A program made the translations under genes and the position numbers. A stretch of 38,915 bases of DNA from Deltaproteobacteria bacterium (lineage in GTDB: Bacteria; Myxococcota_A; Polyangia; Haliangiales; SHYZ01). Each line of letters begins with the position of its first letter. Positions within the stretch are counted from its first letter, which is position 1. The notes under the pieces are model-generated. The model saw only the letters and a list, made by a program, of their open reading frames with translations. It was not told the DNA's origin and made no database searches. Below are positions 25,752 through 35,569 of the stretch, piece after piece. The stretch lies in assembly GCA_016210055.1 (NCBI GenBank), contig JACQUZ010000174.1, positions 1 through 38,915 of the forward strand, given 5' to 3'.

Positions 25752-28592
25752 ATGCGTCATCCGTATGCTGACTTCGCCTGCGAGGTAGAACGACCGGCTC
25801 GCTACCTCGGGGGTGAGTACCTCTCCGTCGTAAAACCGGACGGAAGCGTTGATGTTCGGGTGGTCCTGGCGTTTCCGGACGTCTACGAAATAGGGATGTC
25901 CCACTTGGGGACGAAGATCCTCTACTCGCTCCTCAACGGGCACGAGAGAATTGCCTGCGAGCGCGCATTTACGCCCTGGAGCGACATGGAGCGAGCCTTA
26001 AGGGAACGTGGGCTGCCCCTGGTTTCGTTGGAGACCGCCCGCCCGCTCCACCTCTTCGACGTGGTGGGAGTGTCGCTGCAGTACGAGCTCACGTACACGA
26101 ATGTCCTTACGCTCCTGGATCTGGGTGGGATTCCACTTCGGGCCGCGGAACGAGAACAGAGACATCCTCTCGTCTTGGGCGGCGGCCCAACGGCGACCCA
26201 TCCCGAACCGATGGCGGCCTTCTTCGACGCGTTCTGGGTGGGTGACGCGGAAGAAGAGCTCCCGTCGTTCCTCCTCGAGTGGGGCGCCATGCGCAAGGAA
26301 GGGCGAGAACGCCTGGATGCGCTCGCCGAGCTTTCCTCCCGGTATCCCATCTACGTGCCCGCACTCTATGACACCCGAGAAGACGAGTCGACGGGCCTCG
26401 TGGTCGTGGACAAGCCCAAGGACCCGCGTGTTCCGGAGAAGGTCCGCCGGGGCGTGGTCGGGGACCTCAACAGGTTCCCGTTTCCCACGAACGCGCCGAT
26501 CCCTTATGCCGAGGCGGTCTTCGATCGCGCCGCGATCGAGATTGCCCGTGGCTGCACCGAAGGGTGCCGTTTCTGCCAGGCGGGGATGATCTACCGTCCG
26601 GTAAGGGAACGGAGCCCAGACGCGATCGTGGACGCCCTCGTCGGCAACGTCGAGCGAGGAGGATACGACGAGACCTCTCTCACCTGCCTTTCGACGGCGG
26701 ACTTCTCGTGCTTAACCCCCCTCGTCAAGACCGTCATGTCGAAGCTTCGCGAGCGAAAGGTGTCGCTCGCGGTGGCATCGCTGCGTGCGTATGGCTTGAG
26801 CGAGGAGCTTCTCGACGAGCTGGCCTCGGTGCGGGCAACGGGACTCACGTTCGCGCCCGAGGCCGGTACCCAGCGGATGCGGGACGTGGTGAACAAGAAC
26901 GTCACGGAGGAGCACATCCTCGAATCAGCAGAGCGCGTGTTTTCCAAGGGCTGGAACCGCTTGAAGCTCTACTTCATGATCGGCCAGCCAACAGAGCAAG
27001 ACGAGGACGTGCGGGGAATCATTGAGATTGGCGCGCGCGTGCTCGACATCGGCCGCAAGAGGATTGGCCGCCAGGCCGAGGTGACCGTGTCGGTGTCGTC
27101 GCACGTTCCCAAGCCGCACACCCCATTCCAGTGGTGCCGGATGGATACTCTCGAGGAGCTCGCGGAAAAGCAGCGGCTCCTCCGCGACACGACGATGCGG
27201 GTCCGGCCGCACGTGCGTCTCAAGGTCCACGACAGGGGGATCAGCTTCCTCGAGGGAATCCTGGCCCGAGGGGATCGTCGCCTTGCCAACGTTATCGAGG
27301 CCGCGTGGCGCAAGGGGGCGCGATTTGACGGCTGGGACGAGTTGCTTGACCTCACGCGTTGGCAACAGGCGCTCTTGTCCCAAGGTGTGGATCCCGGTCG
27401 GTACCTGGGCACAATTCCCGTGGACGCACGGCTTCCTTGGGATCATGTCCATATTGGGCTCGACGAGGGGTTCTTGGCTCGCGAGTACAGGCGGGCCCTC
27501 AAGAACCGCCTGTCCCACCCCTGCGGCAAGCCGTATCTGGCACTCCTCCACCACACGAGCTTGGAGGACGCAGAAGAGGACAAGCGGAAGCTCGTTTGCT
27601 ATGACTGCGGCATTTCGTGTGACCTCACGAAAATGCGGGAGAATCGACTCCACTCACTCCGTGTCCTCGGCGCCGTCAGGTCGCAAGCGCCCAAGCCCGA
27701 GGAGTCCCAGGGAGGGCCCACCAAGAAGCGCCGAGAGCCACGGCCGCTCCTCACCCAGGGGGAAGGGAACCGCTACCGCCTGCGCTACACCAAGCTCGGG
27801 CGCTCGGCCTTCATCTCGCACCTAGACCTCATGCGGCTGCTCGCACGAGTGTTCCGGCGCGCAGGAGTACCTTTGATCTATTCGATGGGGTTCCATCCAA
27901 AGCCCCAGTTCCAGTTCGGGCCGGCGCTCGGGCTGGGGATCAAGTCGCTGGGCGAGCTCCTGGACGCATGGGTCGATGGCGCGCCCGCGCCCGATAAGCT
28001 CATGGAGCTTCTGAACGAAGTGTCTCCCGAAGGGATTCGTTTTGTGGGCGCACGCGCGGTCATGCCAGGTTCACCCGGTGTCGCCAAGCTGATCAAGGCG
28101 TCGGATTTCGTCTTCCATCCGGCAGGGCGGGGCTGGGATGTAGAGCGGCTCCTTGCGCTAAAAGAGAGTCTATCCGCCCAAGGCGAGCTCGTGGTTGAAC
28201 GGTCCGAGGGGGAAATGGCTGACGTCCGGCCTCTCGTCATGGGGCTTGACGTCTTGTCGGACCAGGCTGCGAGCCAGGCTGCGAGCCAGGCTGCGAGCCA
28301 GGCTGCGAGCCAGGCTGCGAGCCAGGCTGCGAGCAAGATGTGCAGCGCCCTCGACTGGACAGCGTCACCGCTCTTGACTGCGAGGATCCTAAGCGGGCAG
28401 GAGGGGTCCATCAAGCCACTCGTCTTGTTGCGTTCGTGGGGCCTTGGCGAGTCGAGTGAGGGCATCGCGAGGCTTGCCCTGGTGGGCCTGGACGATCACA
28501 AGGCCGCCTTCGATCCGCTAGATCCACCTGGCCAGGCCGTGGCACCACGCTCAGAAATGAATCATGATTTGTTGAAGGAGCTCGCACCATGA
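25752..28592 (+). CDS. Radical SAM protein (TIGR03960-like) fused to a DUF2344 domain
   Basis: The product has 946 residues. An N-terminal B12-binding-like region (about 30-230; LAFPDVYEIGMSHLG, LGGGPTATHPEP) precedes the radical SAM domain, with the 4Fe-4S Cys triad at C268, C272 and C275 (CTEGCRFCQAGM). A small Cys cluster (CYDCGISCDL) precedes the DUF2344 domain, which begins RYRLRYTKLGRSAFISHLDLMRLLARVFRRA and has YSMGFHPKPQF. TIGR03960 and TIGR03936 occur as separate or fused genes near RNase E/G in many bacteria; the reaction is not known to me. Six perfect 12-bp repeats add an Ala-Ala-Ser-Gln tract after DUF2344. It overlaps htpX by four bases (ATGA). Confidence 0.9.
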   Translation: MRHPYADFACEVERPARYLGGEYLSVVKPDGSVDVRVVLAFPDVYEIGMSHLGTKILYSLLNGHERIACERAFTPWSDMERALRERGLPLVSLETARPLHLFDVVGVSLQYELTYTNVLTLLDLGGIPLRAAEREQRHPLVLGGGPTATHPEPMAAFFDAFWVGDAEEELPSFLLEWGAMRKEGRERLDALAELSSRYPIYVPALYDTREDESTGLVVVDKPKDPRVPEKVRRGVVGDLNRFPFPTNAPIPYAEAVFDRAAIEIARGCTEGCRFCQAGMIYRPVRERSPDAIVDALVGNVERGGYDETSLTCLSTADFSCLTPLVKTVMSKLRERKVSLAVASLRAYGLSEELLDELASVRATGLTFAPEAGTQRMRDVVNKNVTEEHILESAERVFSKGWNRLKLYFMIGQPTEQDEDVRGIIEIGARVLDIGRKRIGRQAEVTVSVSSHVPKPHTPFQWCRMDTLEELAEKQRLLRDTTMRVRPHVRLKVHDRGISFLEGILARGDRRLANVIEAAWRKGARFDGWDELLDLTRWQQALLSQGVDPGRYLGTIPVDARLPWDHVHIGLDEGFLAREYRRALKNRLSHPCGKPYLALLHHTSLEDAEEDKRKLVCYDCGISCDLTKMRENRLHSLRVLGAVRSQAPKPEESQGGPTKKRREPRPLLTQGEGNRYRLRYTKLGRSAFISHLDLMRLLARVFRRAGVPLIYSMGFHPKPQFQFGPALGLGIKSLGELLDAWVDGAPAPDKLMELLNEVSPEGIRFVGARAVMPGSPGVAKLIKASDFVFHPAGRGWDVERLLALKESLSAQGELVVERSEGEMADVRPLVMGLDVLSDQAASQAASQAASQAASQAASQAASKMCSALDWTASPLLTARILSGQEGSIKPLVLLRSWGLGESSEGIARLALVGLDDHKAAFDPLDPPGQAVAPRSEMNHDLLKELAP
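28262..28333 (+). repeat. Six perfect tandem 12-bp repeats coding Ala-Ala-Ser-Gln
   Basis: CCAGGCTGCGAG is repeated six times without change inside the radical SAM/DUF2344 gene. The copies are identical at synonymous positions too, so the array is recent. It lies beyond the DUF2344 core, in a likely loop. Confidence 0.92.
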
Positions 28593-29461
28593 TCAACCAG
28601 TTCAAAACCTTGGTCCTTCTCGGGGTTCTCACCGCCATCCTGGTGGGCTTCGGGGGGGCCATCGCGCCCAAGTACGTCTGGGTGTTCGGCGCGATAGGGG
28701 TTCTCATGAACCTCGTGTCCTACTTTTTTAGCGACAAGATCATCTTGGCGATTCACCGGGCGCGGGAGGTCACTCCGCAAGAAGAGCCTCGTCTCCACGC
28801 CATGGTGGCTGAGCTGGCGCAGAGGGCAGGAATCCCGAAACCGAGGGTCTGCGTCCTTAATCAGGACATGCCCAACGCGTTCGCGACCGGCCGCAACCCG
28901 AAGCACGGCGTGGTAGCGGTCACCCAAGGAATCCGCCGCCTGTTGTCAGAGCGGGAGCTTCGGGGTGTTCTCGCCCACGAGATCGCCCACGTGCGGAACC
29001 GCGACATCCTCATCACCACCGTCGCCGCGATCATCGCTTCCTTGATCTCGTCGATTGCCGGGGTGATCCGTTGGGGGTTCATCTTTGGCGGCCTGTCGCG
29101 GTCTTCGGACGACGACGACTCTGGGAGCGGGATAGCAACGCTCGTTCTGGCGATCGTTGCGCCGATTGCGGCAACCATCGTCCAGCTCGCGGTGTCGCAG
29201 TCTAGAGAGTACCTGGCCGACGAGAAGGGCGGCCAGCTCTGTGGTGATCCCGGGGCACTCGCCGACGCGCTCGAGCGGCTGGAGCGAGGCAACCAGCTCG
29301 TGCCGGCGACCATCGTCGCTGGCGCGCCGGCTACCGCAAGCCTGTTCATCGTCAACCCGTTGCGTGGCAGTGGCCTGCTTTCGCTCTTCTCTACCCACCC
29401 CTCCACCGAGGAGCGCGTCCGCCGCCTCCGCGTCCAAGCCCGGGGGACCGGCTCCCTGTAG
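28589..29461 (+). CDS. htpX: HtpX-type zinc membrane metalloprotease (M48)
   Basis: HtpX degrades misfolded or damaged inner-membrane proteins. The 290-residue product has two N-terminal helices (about 7-27 and 31-50), the zinc site LAHEIAHVRNRD near residue 133, two further helices (about 150-200) and the third ligand Glu in SREYLADEKG. FATGRNPKHGVVAVTQGI before the zinc site and LFSTHPSTEERVRRL at the end are characteristic. Length is normal. Its ATG overlaps the stop of the radical SAM fusion gene, so it is translationally coupled to it. It is convergent with the second radical SAM gene, 23 bases away. Confidence 0.96.
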   Translation: MINQFKTLVLLGVLTAILVGFGGAIAPKYVWVFGAIGVLMNLVSYFFSDKIILAIHRAREVTPQEEPRLHAMVAELAQRAGIPKPRVCVLNQDMPNAFATGRNPKHGVVAVTQGIRRLLSERELRGVLAHEIAHVRNRDILITTVAAIIASLISSIAGVIRWGFIFGGLSRSSDDDDSGSGIATLVLAIVAPIAATIVQLAVSQSREYLADEKGGQLCGDPGALADALERLERGNQLVPATIVAGAPATASLFIVNPLRGSGLLSLFSTHPSTEERVRRLRVQARGTGSL

Positions 29462-29484
29462 TCACCAGGCGGGACTAGACACTG

Positions 29485-30951
29485 TCACATCGCATGCCCC
29501 CTCGCCGCCAGCGCCTTCTTCCATGCCGCAAATGAGCCGCCGGCGCGCCAGGCGTCCATGGCGGCGAGGCCCGTCGCCATGTCGCCCTGGGCGAGCATGT
29601 ACTCGACGAAGCCCCAGCGAGAAGACGTGGGACGAACCGTCGCGCGCCCTTTTAGGCCAAGGCGGAGCCTTTCGAGCTTGCGTTCGATGCGACCGATACC
29701 ATCCCAGGGCGCTCGATCGAGGGGCGTGTTGCGCTTGGCCACGAACGGGGACACACCCAGAGCCACCCTCGGGTGAATGCGGGCGAGCTCCAGCGTGAAC
29801 CTGACCAGCTCGTCGATGTCGGCTTCCTCTTCCCCGGGAAGGCCGACCATCATGTAGATCTTGAGGGTCGTAAGGCCGTGCTTCTTCGCGAGCTCCGCGG
29901 CCCGGAGCAGGTGGCGCTCGTAGGTCTTGCGTTCAATGAACGCCCGGAGCCGCTCGCTCGCACCGTCCGAAGCCACCGTCAATGTCCGGTAGCCGCCGCG
30001 GGCGAGCAGCCCAACCAGCTCATCGGAAAGCCTATCTGCCCGGAGGGACGAAATGCCCACTTCGCGACCGCTCTCCACGATGCCGCGGACAATCTCCGCA
30101 ATACGCGGGTGATCAGTCACAGACGCGCCCACGAGGCCCACGCGGCGGGCGGCCTCTGGGATCCCACCCAGGATCTTGCCTGGATCGATGACTCGCATCC
30201 CGCCGTTGGTCGACCGACGCATGACGCAGTACGTGCAGCCGCGCGAGCAGCCCCGGACCGCCTCGGTGAGGAACATGGAGGACAGCTCGGCGTGCGGGGT
30301 CATGATTCGTGACCGCGCAGGCAGGAGCTCCCGGCTTGCCATCGCCACCTTGGGAACGGCTTCCCCGTGGACCGAAGGGACCCAGGCTCCCGAGTGTTTC
30401 GCTACGGTGGCGAGAAAAGCGTCACGGCTGCCCTCGTGCTCCCAGAGCTGGCTGATGAGCCAGGGCACGGATTCCTCGGCCTCACCCATGAGGATGATGT
30501 CGCAAAACGGCCCCAAGGGGACTGGGTTCGAGAAGGTGAGCGGACCTCCGGCAATCACGAGCGGATGCGTGGCCTCACGCTCGGCCGCGAGCACGGGAAT
30601 CCCCGAGAGATCCAGGCATTCGAGAAGCCCCGGGATCTCGAGCTCGTACGCCACCGACGCCGCGACCACCGGGTACTGCCCGATGGGTTCCTGTCTCTCC
30701 AGGGAAAATACGGGTATTCGAGACCGGCGGTAGGCCGAGGTGTCTTCGGGAAGCACCGCGCGGTCGGCGGCAACCCCGGGGAGGTCGTTCAGAACTCCGT
30801 AGATGGCTTGGTATCCCAGCGAGGACATGGCCACGCGATACGGCGATGGATAGAGCAGGGCCACGCGGACCTCTGCTTCTTTGCACGCGGTTCCCGTCTC
30901 GGCCGCGAGGAGCTCACGCCCCCGCTCGAGGGTTTCCCACGTCCCGCTCAT
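29485..30951 (-). CDS. B12-binding-like/radical SAM protein
   Basis: The product has 488 residues. The N-terminal part (about 28-160) is laid out like B12-binding radical SAM proteins: VALLYPSPYRVAMSSLGYQ, then LVIAGGPLTFSNPVPL. The 4Fe-4S Cys triad is C235, C239 and C242 (CSRGCTYCVMR), followed by a TIM-barrel-type body with MVGLPGEEEADIDEL. It looks like a shorter relative of the first half of the radical SAM/DUF2344 protein, which lies convergent across htpX, but has no DUF2344 part. It follows a glutamine amidotransferase gene with a four-base ATGA overlap, so the two are coupled. The reaction is unknown. Confidence 0.9.
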   Translation of the reverse strand: MSGTWETLERGRELLAAETGTACKEAEVRVALLYPSPYRVAMSSLGYQAIYGVLNDLPGVAADRAVLPEDTSAYRRSRIPVFSLERQEPIGQYPVVAASVAYELEIPGLLECLDLSGIPVLAAEREATHPLVIAGGPLTFSNPVPLGPFCDIILMGEAEESVPWLISQLWEHEGSRDAFLATVAKHSGAWVPSVHGEAVPKVAMASRELLPARSRIMTPHAELSSMFLTEAVRGCSRGCTYCVMRRSTNGGMRVIDPGKILGGIPEAARRVGLVGASVTDHPRIAEIVRGIVESGREVGISSLRADRLSDELVGLLARGGYRTLTVASDGASERLRAFIERKTYERHLLRAAELAKKHGLTTLKIYMMVGLPGEEEADIDELVRFTLELARIHPRVALGVSPFVAKRNTPLDRAPWDGIGRIERKLERLRLGLKGRATVRPTSSRWGFVEYMLAQGDMATGLAAMDAWRAGGSFAAWKKALAARGHAM

Positions 30952-31715
30952 GTCCTCCGGGAGGATCTTTGGCCAAGAGACGCCTTGCCCCCCTTTTCAA
31001 CGAACAGCCGACGGAAGTTCTGCATGATGGTAACGCCTGCCGCGCAGTCCTCTGTCTGGGCGAGCAAGGCGTCCGCGTCCATTCCGACGAGGAGCGGTCG
31101 TCTTTCCCGAATGTATGCCCGACACACGGCTCCGGGCAGCTCAGGATGGAATTGCACCCCGCGGACGTGGTCAGACACGGCCAAGGCCTGAACGGGCGTG
31201 GCTTCGTTCCAGGCGAGCACGCGGTGCGGTAGTTCGACAAGCTTGAGCGATTCGGGGCAGATCATGTCCTCGTGCGTGAGGTTGACACGAAATCGGCTCG
31301 CGACACCTGCGAAGAGCGGGTCCTTGGCCCCCGCTTCCGCCAGAGCAACATCACAGCTCCCGATCTCCCAGCCTCGCGGATTGCGAACCACCTTTCCGCC
31401 GAGGGCGTAGCCAATGAGCTGGTGCCCAAAGCAAGCACCCAGGGTCGGCGTGCCGCAGTCAATCGCGCGCCGCACGAAGTCAGCAGCGTCGTCCATCCAA
31501 GGGGTGGGCTTCCGCAAAGACTCGGCGGACCCTGTAATGAGGATCGCTGCAAGCCCGCGCGGATCCGGAACTTCCCCAGGCTTGCGTCCGTCCACCACGT
31601 GGAGGGGGCTCCCCCACGCGCGTTCATACCAAGAAGCATACCCACCGTGCTGGGCTCGGATCGACTCGTTGGCTTCACCTAGCTGGAGGAGGAGAACGGG
31701 TAACGACTGGCTCAT
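30948..31715 (-). CDS. Class I glutamine amidotransferase-like protein
   Basis: The product has 255 residues. The Cys nucleophile sits in GACFGHQLIGYALGG, and the His-Glu pair of the triad in GVQFHPEL. LITGSAESLRKPTPWMDD and THEDMI resemble stand-alone amidotransferases annotated as GMP-synthase-like. No synthetase domain is attached and none is next to it, so the ammonia acceptor is unknown; some such proteins act as gamma-glutamyl peptidases instead. The C-terminal tail is basic. It is translationally coupled to the radical SAM gene by an ATGA overlap. Confidence 0.9.
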   Translation of the reverse strand: MSQSLPVLLLQLGEANESIRAQHGGYASWYERAWGSPLHVVDGRKPGEVPDPRGLAAILITGSAESLRKPTPWMDDAADFVRRAIDCGTPTLGACFGHQLIGYALGGKVVRNPRGWEIGSCDVALAEAGAKDPLFAGVASRFRVNLTHEDMICPESLKLVELPHRVLAWNEATPVQALAVSDHVRGVQFHPELPGAVCRAYIRERRPLLVGMDADALLAQTEDCAAGVTIMQNFRRLFVEKGGKASLGQRSSRRT

Positions 31716-31823
31716 GAAGTCGATCGATCATGTGTACATGGCCTCTCGGATGTGCGCAAGCCTTCGCGATCTCGTTCTAATCTCGGTCTAGCGCGGATTC
31801 GGCGTTCAAGGGACGCGCGCGCG

Positions 31824-33242
31824 CTACTCCGTGATCCCGGTGATGCCATGTCCGACGGATATCGACACAGCATCGCCATCCGCTTCGGTGTGGTAACTAC
31901 GACGGGAGCGCGAGAACGTAGTGCGGATGACCCGTTCTCCCGCGGCCTGAAGCGCGGCTAGCACTTCCTTGGATATCGTTACCGACGTACCAGGAGCCGT
32001 GCACTGCACGAAAGCACGCTGCCCAGCGGGCGAATTCAGCATGGCACGGGGGGCATGGCTGGCGCTGCTCATGGTGACGATGTGCACAACAGAACCTGTG
32101 GGCTCTGGCGTATCCGAAGGTGGGCACGAGCTGCAGGAAAGGGTGATGTCGTTTCCCGTCGGGCGCATGTTGGTGAGTTGGGTCACGGACGCGGCATCGA
32201 GCTGAAACGATGGTTCGGCTTGAACTTCGATTGAAAATGGCTCGAAATGATCCCCGCCCGAGGTCATTCTCGAGAGCTTCACCTTTACGAGATCCGAGTT
32301 GCCGAGAAAATCCGGCGCCGGGGCTCCAGGCACGGAACCCAGGCCGGCAAGCACGAGGAGCTGTCCGGTGAGACCATTCTGGGTTGTTGCTGCCGGGTTT
32401 TGCACGAGCACGCCGCCTGTTGGCGAATCAAAACTCACTATAGGGAAAAAACCGTTGTTTTCGGGGAGCGCGCTACCGATGAACATCAAGTGGCGGCCAG
32501 CATCCGCTGCCGCAAGCGTCATTCCGCGCCAGACGACTCTCGCAAGGCCTGGCACCGCGCCCGAGATGCCAGCGGTCACGTCGATCGTGGACTCCGATGC
32601 CGACGCCTCGGCGTAAGCGATTGAAAGATAAGCCACGCGCTGCTCGCCGATGCGGACCGGAATGATGGGAGGCACTTCCGCGGTGGTACCCGTAACAGAG
32701 ATTGTCCCCTCTGCTTCAGAATTGACGAACGACTCCCACGTCGCAGGGGTGAACAACCAGGCTAGGCAGTTATTGGGGCCAGAAATCGCTGAGTATGTCG
32801 GCGGGCCCAGTGCGTCTTTTGGCTGCAAGCGAGCTTCAATAACCCCTCCGCGTAGGTTGTCCCCTTGGCCGACCACCGAGACGTCGCTGATCGAAATCGA
32901 ACCCGTGAAACGCTTCGGCGATTCCGCATCGGGCGTGTCCAGGAGATTGCCTGCGTCGATGGGCTCCGCGTCGGGCGCGGGTTCGATTGTCGCGGCGTCG
33001 CTCGCGGCGTCGCTCGTGGCGTCGGTTGCTGCAGCGTCGATCACGGACGTTACATGCCCCAGAAGGTGGCAGCGGTTGTCGGGCCCACACTCGTAGCCAC
33101 GAGGGCAGCGGTCGGCAGGATTACTGGCGGCACCGCAGGCGATTTTCCCGTCACCAAGGCGCGGAGAGAAGCACGCCGTGAAAAGGACCGGAAGCAGGTA
33201 GGAGGCCGCTTGCTGCCATCGACTCGAGCCACGCGCGCCCAT
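31824..33242 (-). CDS. Lipoprotein with Cys-rich start and Asp/Ala-rich linker, function unknown
   Basis: The product has 472 residues. The signal peptide ends in a lipobox (LLPVLFTAC), so it should be lipidated. A short Cys-rich segment (ACGAASNPADRCPRGYEC then CH) is followed by a stretch of repeated Asp-Ala (DAAATDATSDAASDAA). The rest (about 115-470) is rich in Ser, Thr and Gly with many predicted strands, like a surface beta protein. I do not recognise a domain. This Cys-start plus DA-linker design is common among large myxobacterial surface lipoproteins. Start ATG 33242 lies four bases after the stop of the TPR gene, so the two are one operon. A TTG at 33263 would overlap that gene. Confidence 0.75.
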   Translation of the reverse strand: MGARGSSRWQQAASYLLPVLFTACFSPRLGDGKIACGAASNPADRCPRGYECGPDNRCHLLGHVTSVIDAAATDATSDAASDAATIEPAPDAEPIDAGNLLDTPDAESPKRFTGSISISDVSVVGQGDNLRGGVIEARLQPKDALGPPTYSAISGPNNCLAWLFTPATWESFVNSEAEGTISVTGTTAEVPPIIPVRIGEQRVAYLSIAYAEASASESTIDVTAGISGAVPGLARVVWRGMTLAAADAGRHLMFIGSALPENNGFFPIVSFDSPTGGVLVQNPAATTQNGLTGQLLVLAGLGSVPGAPAPDFLGNSDLVKVKLSRMTSGGDHFEPFSIEVQAEPSFQLDAASVTQLTNMRPTGNDITLSCSSCPPSDTPEPTGSVVHIVTMSSASHAPRAMLNSPAGQRAFVQCTAPGTSVTISKEVLAALQAAGERVIRTTFSRSRRSYHTEADGDAVSISVGHGITGITE

Positions 33243-33246
33243 GACG

Positions 33247-34152
33247 CTAGAAGCCCACCGCAAGAGTAAGCCCCAACGTGGATTCGTCGGCGGAGGGTAT
33301 TACCACCACGTTTCCTTCCGGCGCCTCGGCTTGGCTGCGACCGAGAAAATACATGATGCCTCCGCCGATCAATGCCGCGGCGCCGGTGCCGGCAGCGAAG
33401 AGCCCCATGCGCTCGTCCCGGTTTCCGTCGGACACCAAGGGCTTGATGTTATCCCACGACTCATTCCGATCCCGCGCCGAGGCGATGTCCGCTTCGATCG
33501 ATGAAGTTCGCGCGAGGAGCCAAGCTCCGGTAGCAAGAATAGCCGCGCCCATCGCGGCTGTCGCCATGCCCGCACGGCGCATGCCGCGACCACGTGGAGG
33601 TTCTCGCCGAGATCCGTCCGCTACGAGCGATTCGGCGGGCGCTACGCCAGGTTGGTCGGATTCGGCGAACGACTTGCTGCTTGGCAACGCGTCCGCCGCC
33701 AAGCGTGCCGTCGGTGGGTCATGAGTGGCGGGCTGCGTATCTTGCGTCTCTGTCGATGAATTCGCCTCTGCGGGTGCCGCGACCGATGAGTGACGAGCGG
33801 AGATGAGCGCCTCCATCTCCGCGATTCTCTCCTCCACCTCCGCCCGGTTGTCAGCCTTGGGGGCCTCTTTCAAGTAGGACCGATAAAAAAAGACGGCCTT
33901 GTGAAGTTCCTGCTTCTCCCGGTACGCGAGCGCAATGTTGTAGAGAAACACGGCATCTGGCTGGATGCGGAAGCCGGCCTTCCATTCCTCGATGGCCGCG
34001 TCAAAATCTCCCAGCCGGAATGCCTTTTTTCCCTCTTCGAACCGTCGTCGGGCTTCCTGTTTCTGTTCCTTGCTCGTCGCCGACTGGGCCCAGGCGAAGC
34101 GCATCGACATGGAAGACACAAGAACGAGAAGAACCAATGCCCCGACACGCAT
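33247..34152 (-). CDS. Exported TPR protein with C-terminal transmembrane segments
   Basis: The product has 301 residues. A signal peptide (GALVLLVLVSSMSMRFAWA) is followed by about two to three tetratricopeptide repeats (about 25-110): EARRRFEEGKKAFRLGDFDA, FLYNIALAYREKQELHKAV, and FFYRSYLKEAPKADNRAEVE. A Ser/Thr/Pro-rich linker precedes two hydrophobic helices (about 205-230 and 260-280) and a short beta tail. TPRs bind partner proteins; this could be a scaffold in the envelope together with the cotranscribed lipoprotein. ATG 34152 is chosen as the start of the signal peptide; GTG 34167 is possible. The frame is open to 34290, but that would run into glyA. Confidence 0.78.
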   Translation of the reverse strand: MRVGALVLLVLVSSMSMRFAWAQSATSKEQKQEARRRFEEGKKAFRLGDFDAAIEEWKAGFRIQPDAVFLYNIALAYREKQELHKAVFFYRSYLKEAPKADNRAEVEERIAEMEALISARHSSVAAPAEANSSTETQDTQPATHDPPTARLAADALPSSKSFAESDQPGVAPAESLVADGSRREPPRGRGMRRAGMATAAMGAAILATGAWLLARTSSIEADIASARDRNESWDNIKPLVSDGNRDERMGLFAAGTGAAALIGGGIMYFLGRSQAEAPEGNVVVIPSADESTLGLTLAVGF

Positions 34153-34244
34153 CGCCCGGATGCTCACACGGGGGCAAAGGAGCGTCAAGGGACGGAGGCC
34201 GGGGGCTTGCGACGAATTGCTGCACGACTTGCCCTGCGACGAAA

Positions 34245-35510
<1,266 letters not shown>

Positions 35511-35516
35511 GCGCGG

Positions 35517-35545
35517 AAGGTACGGTGGTGACGCCGACTCGTCAA
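35517..35545 (-). promoter_or_regulatory. Promoter placed to give a leaderless glyA mRNA
   Basis: Reading the minus strand, TTGACG (35545-35540) and TACCTT (35522-35517) are 17 bases apart. Only six bases separate the -10 box from the ATG at 35510, so transcription would begin at or next to the start codon. The -10 matches the consensus in three of six positions. Confidence 0.4.
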
Positions 35546-35569
35546 CCGGACATGGTAGAGTCGCCGAAA

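Noticed and set aside
28262..28333. CRISPR array or phase-variable frameshift tract
   Set aside because: No spacers; the 12-bp unit keeps the frame at any copy number.
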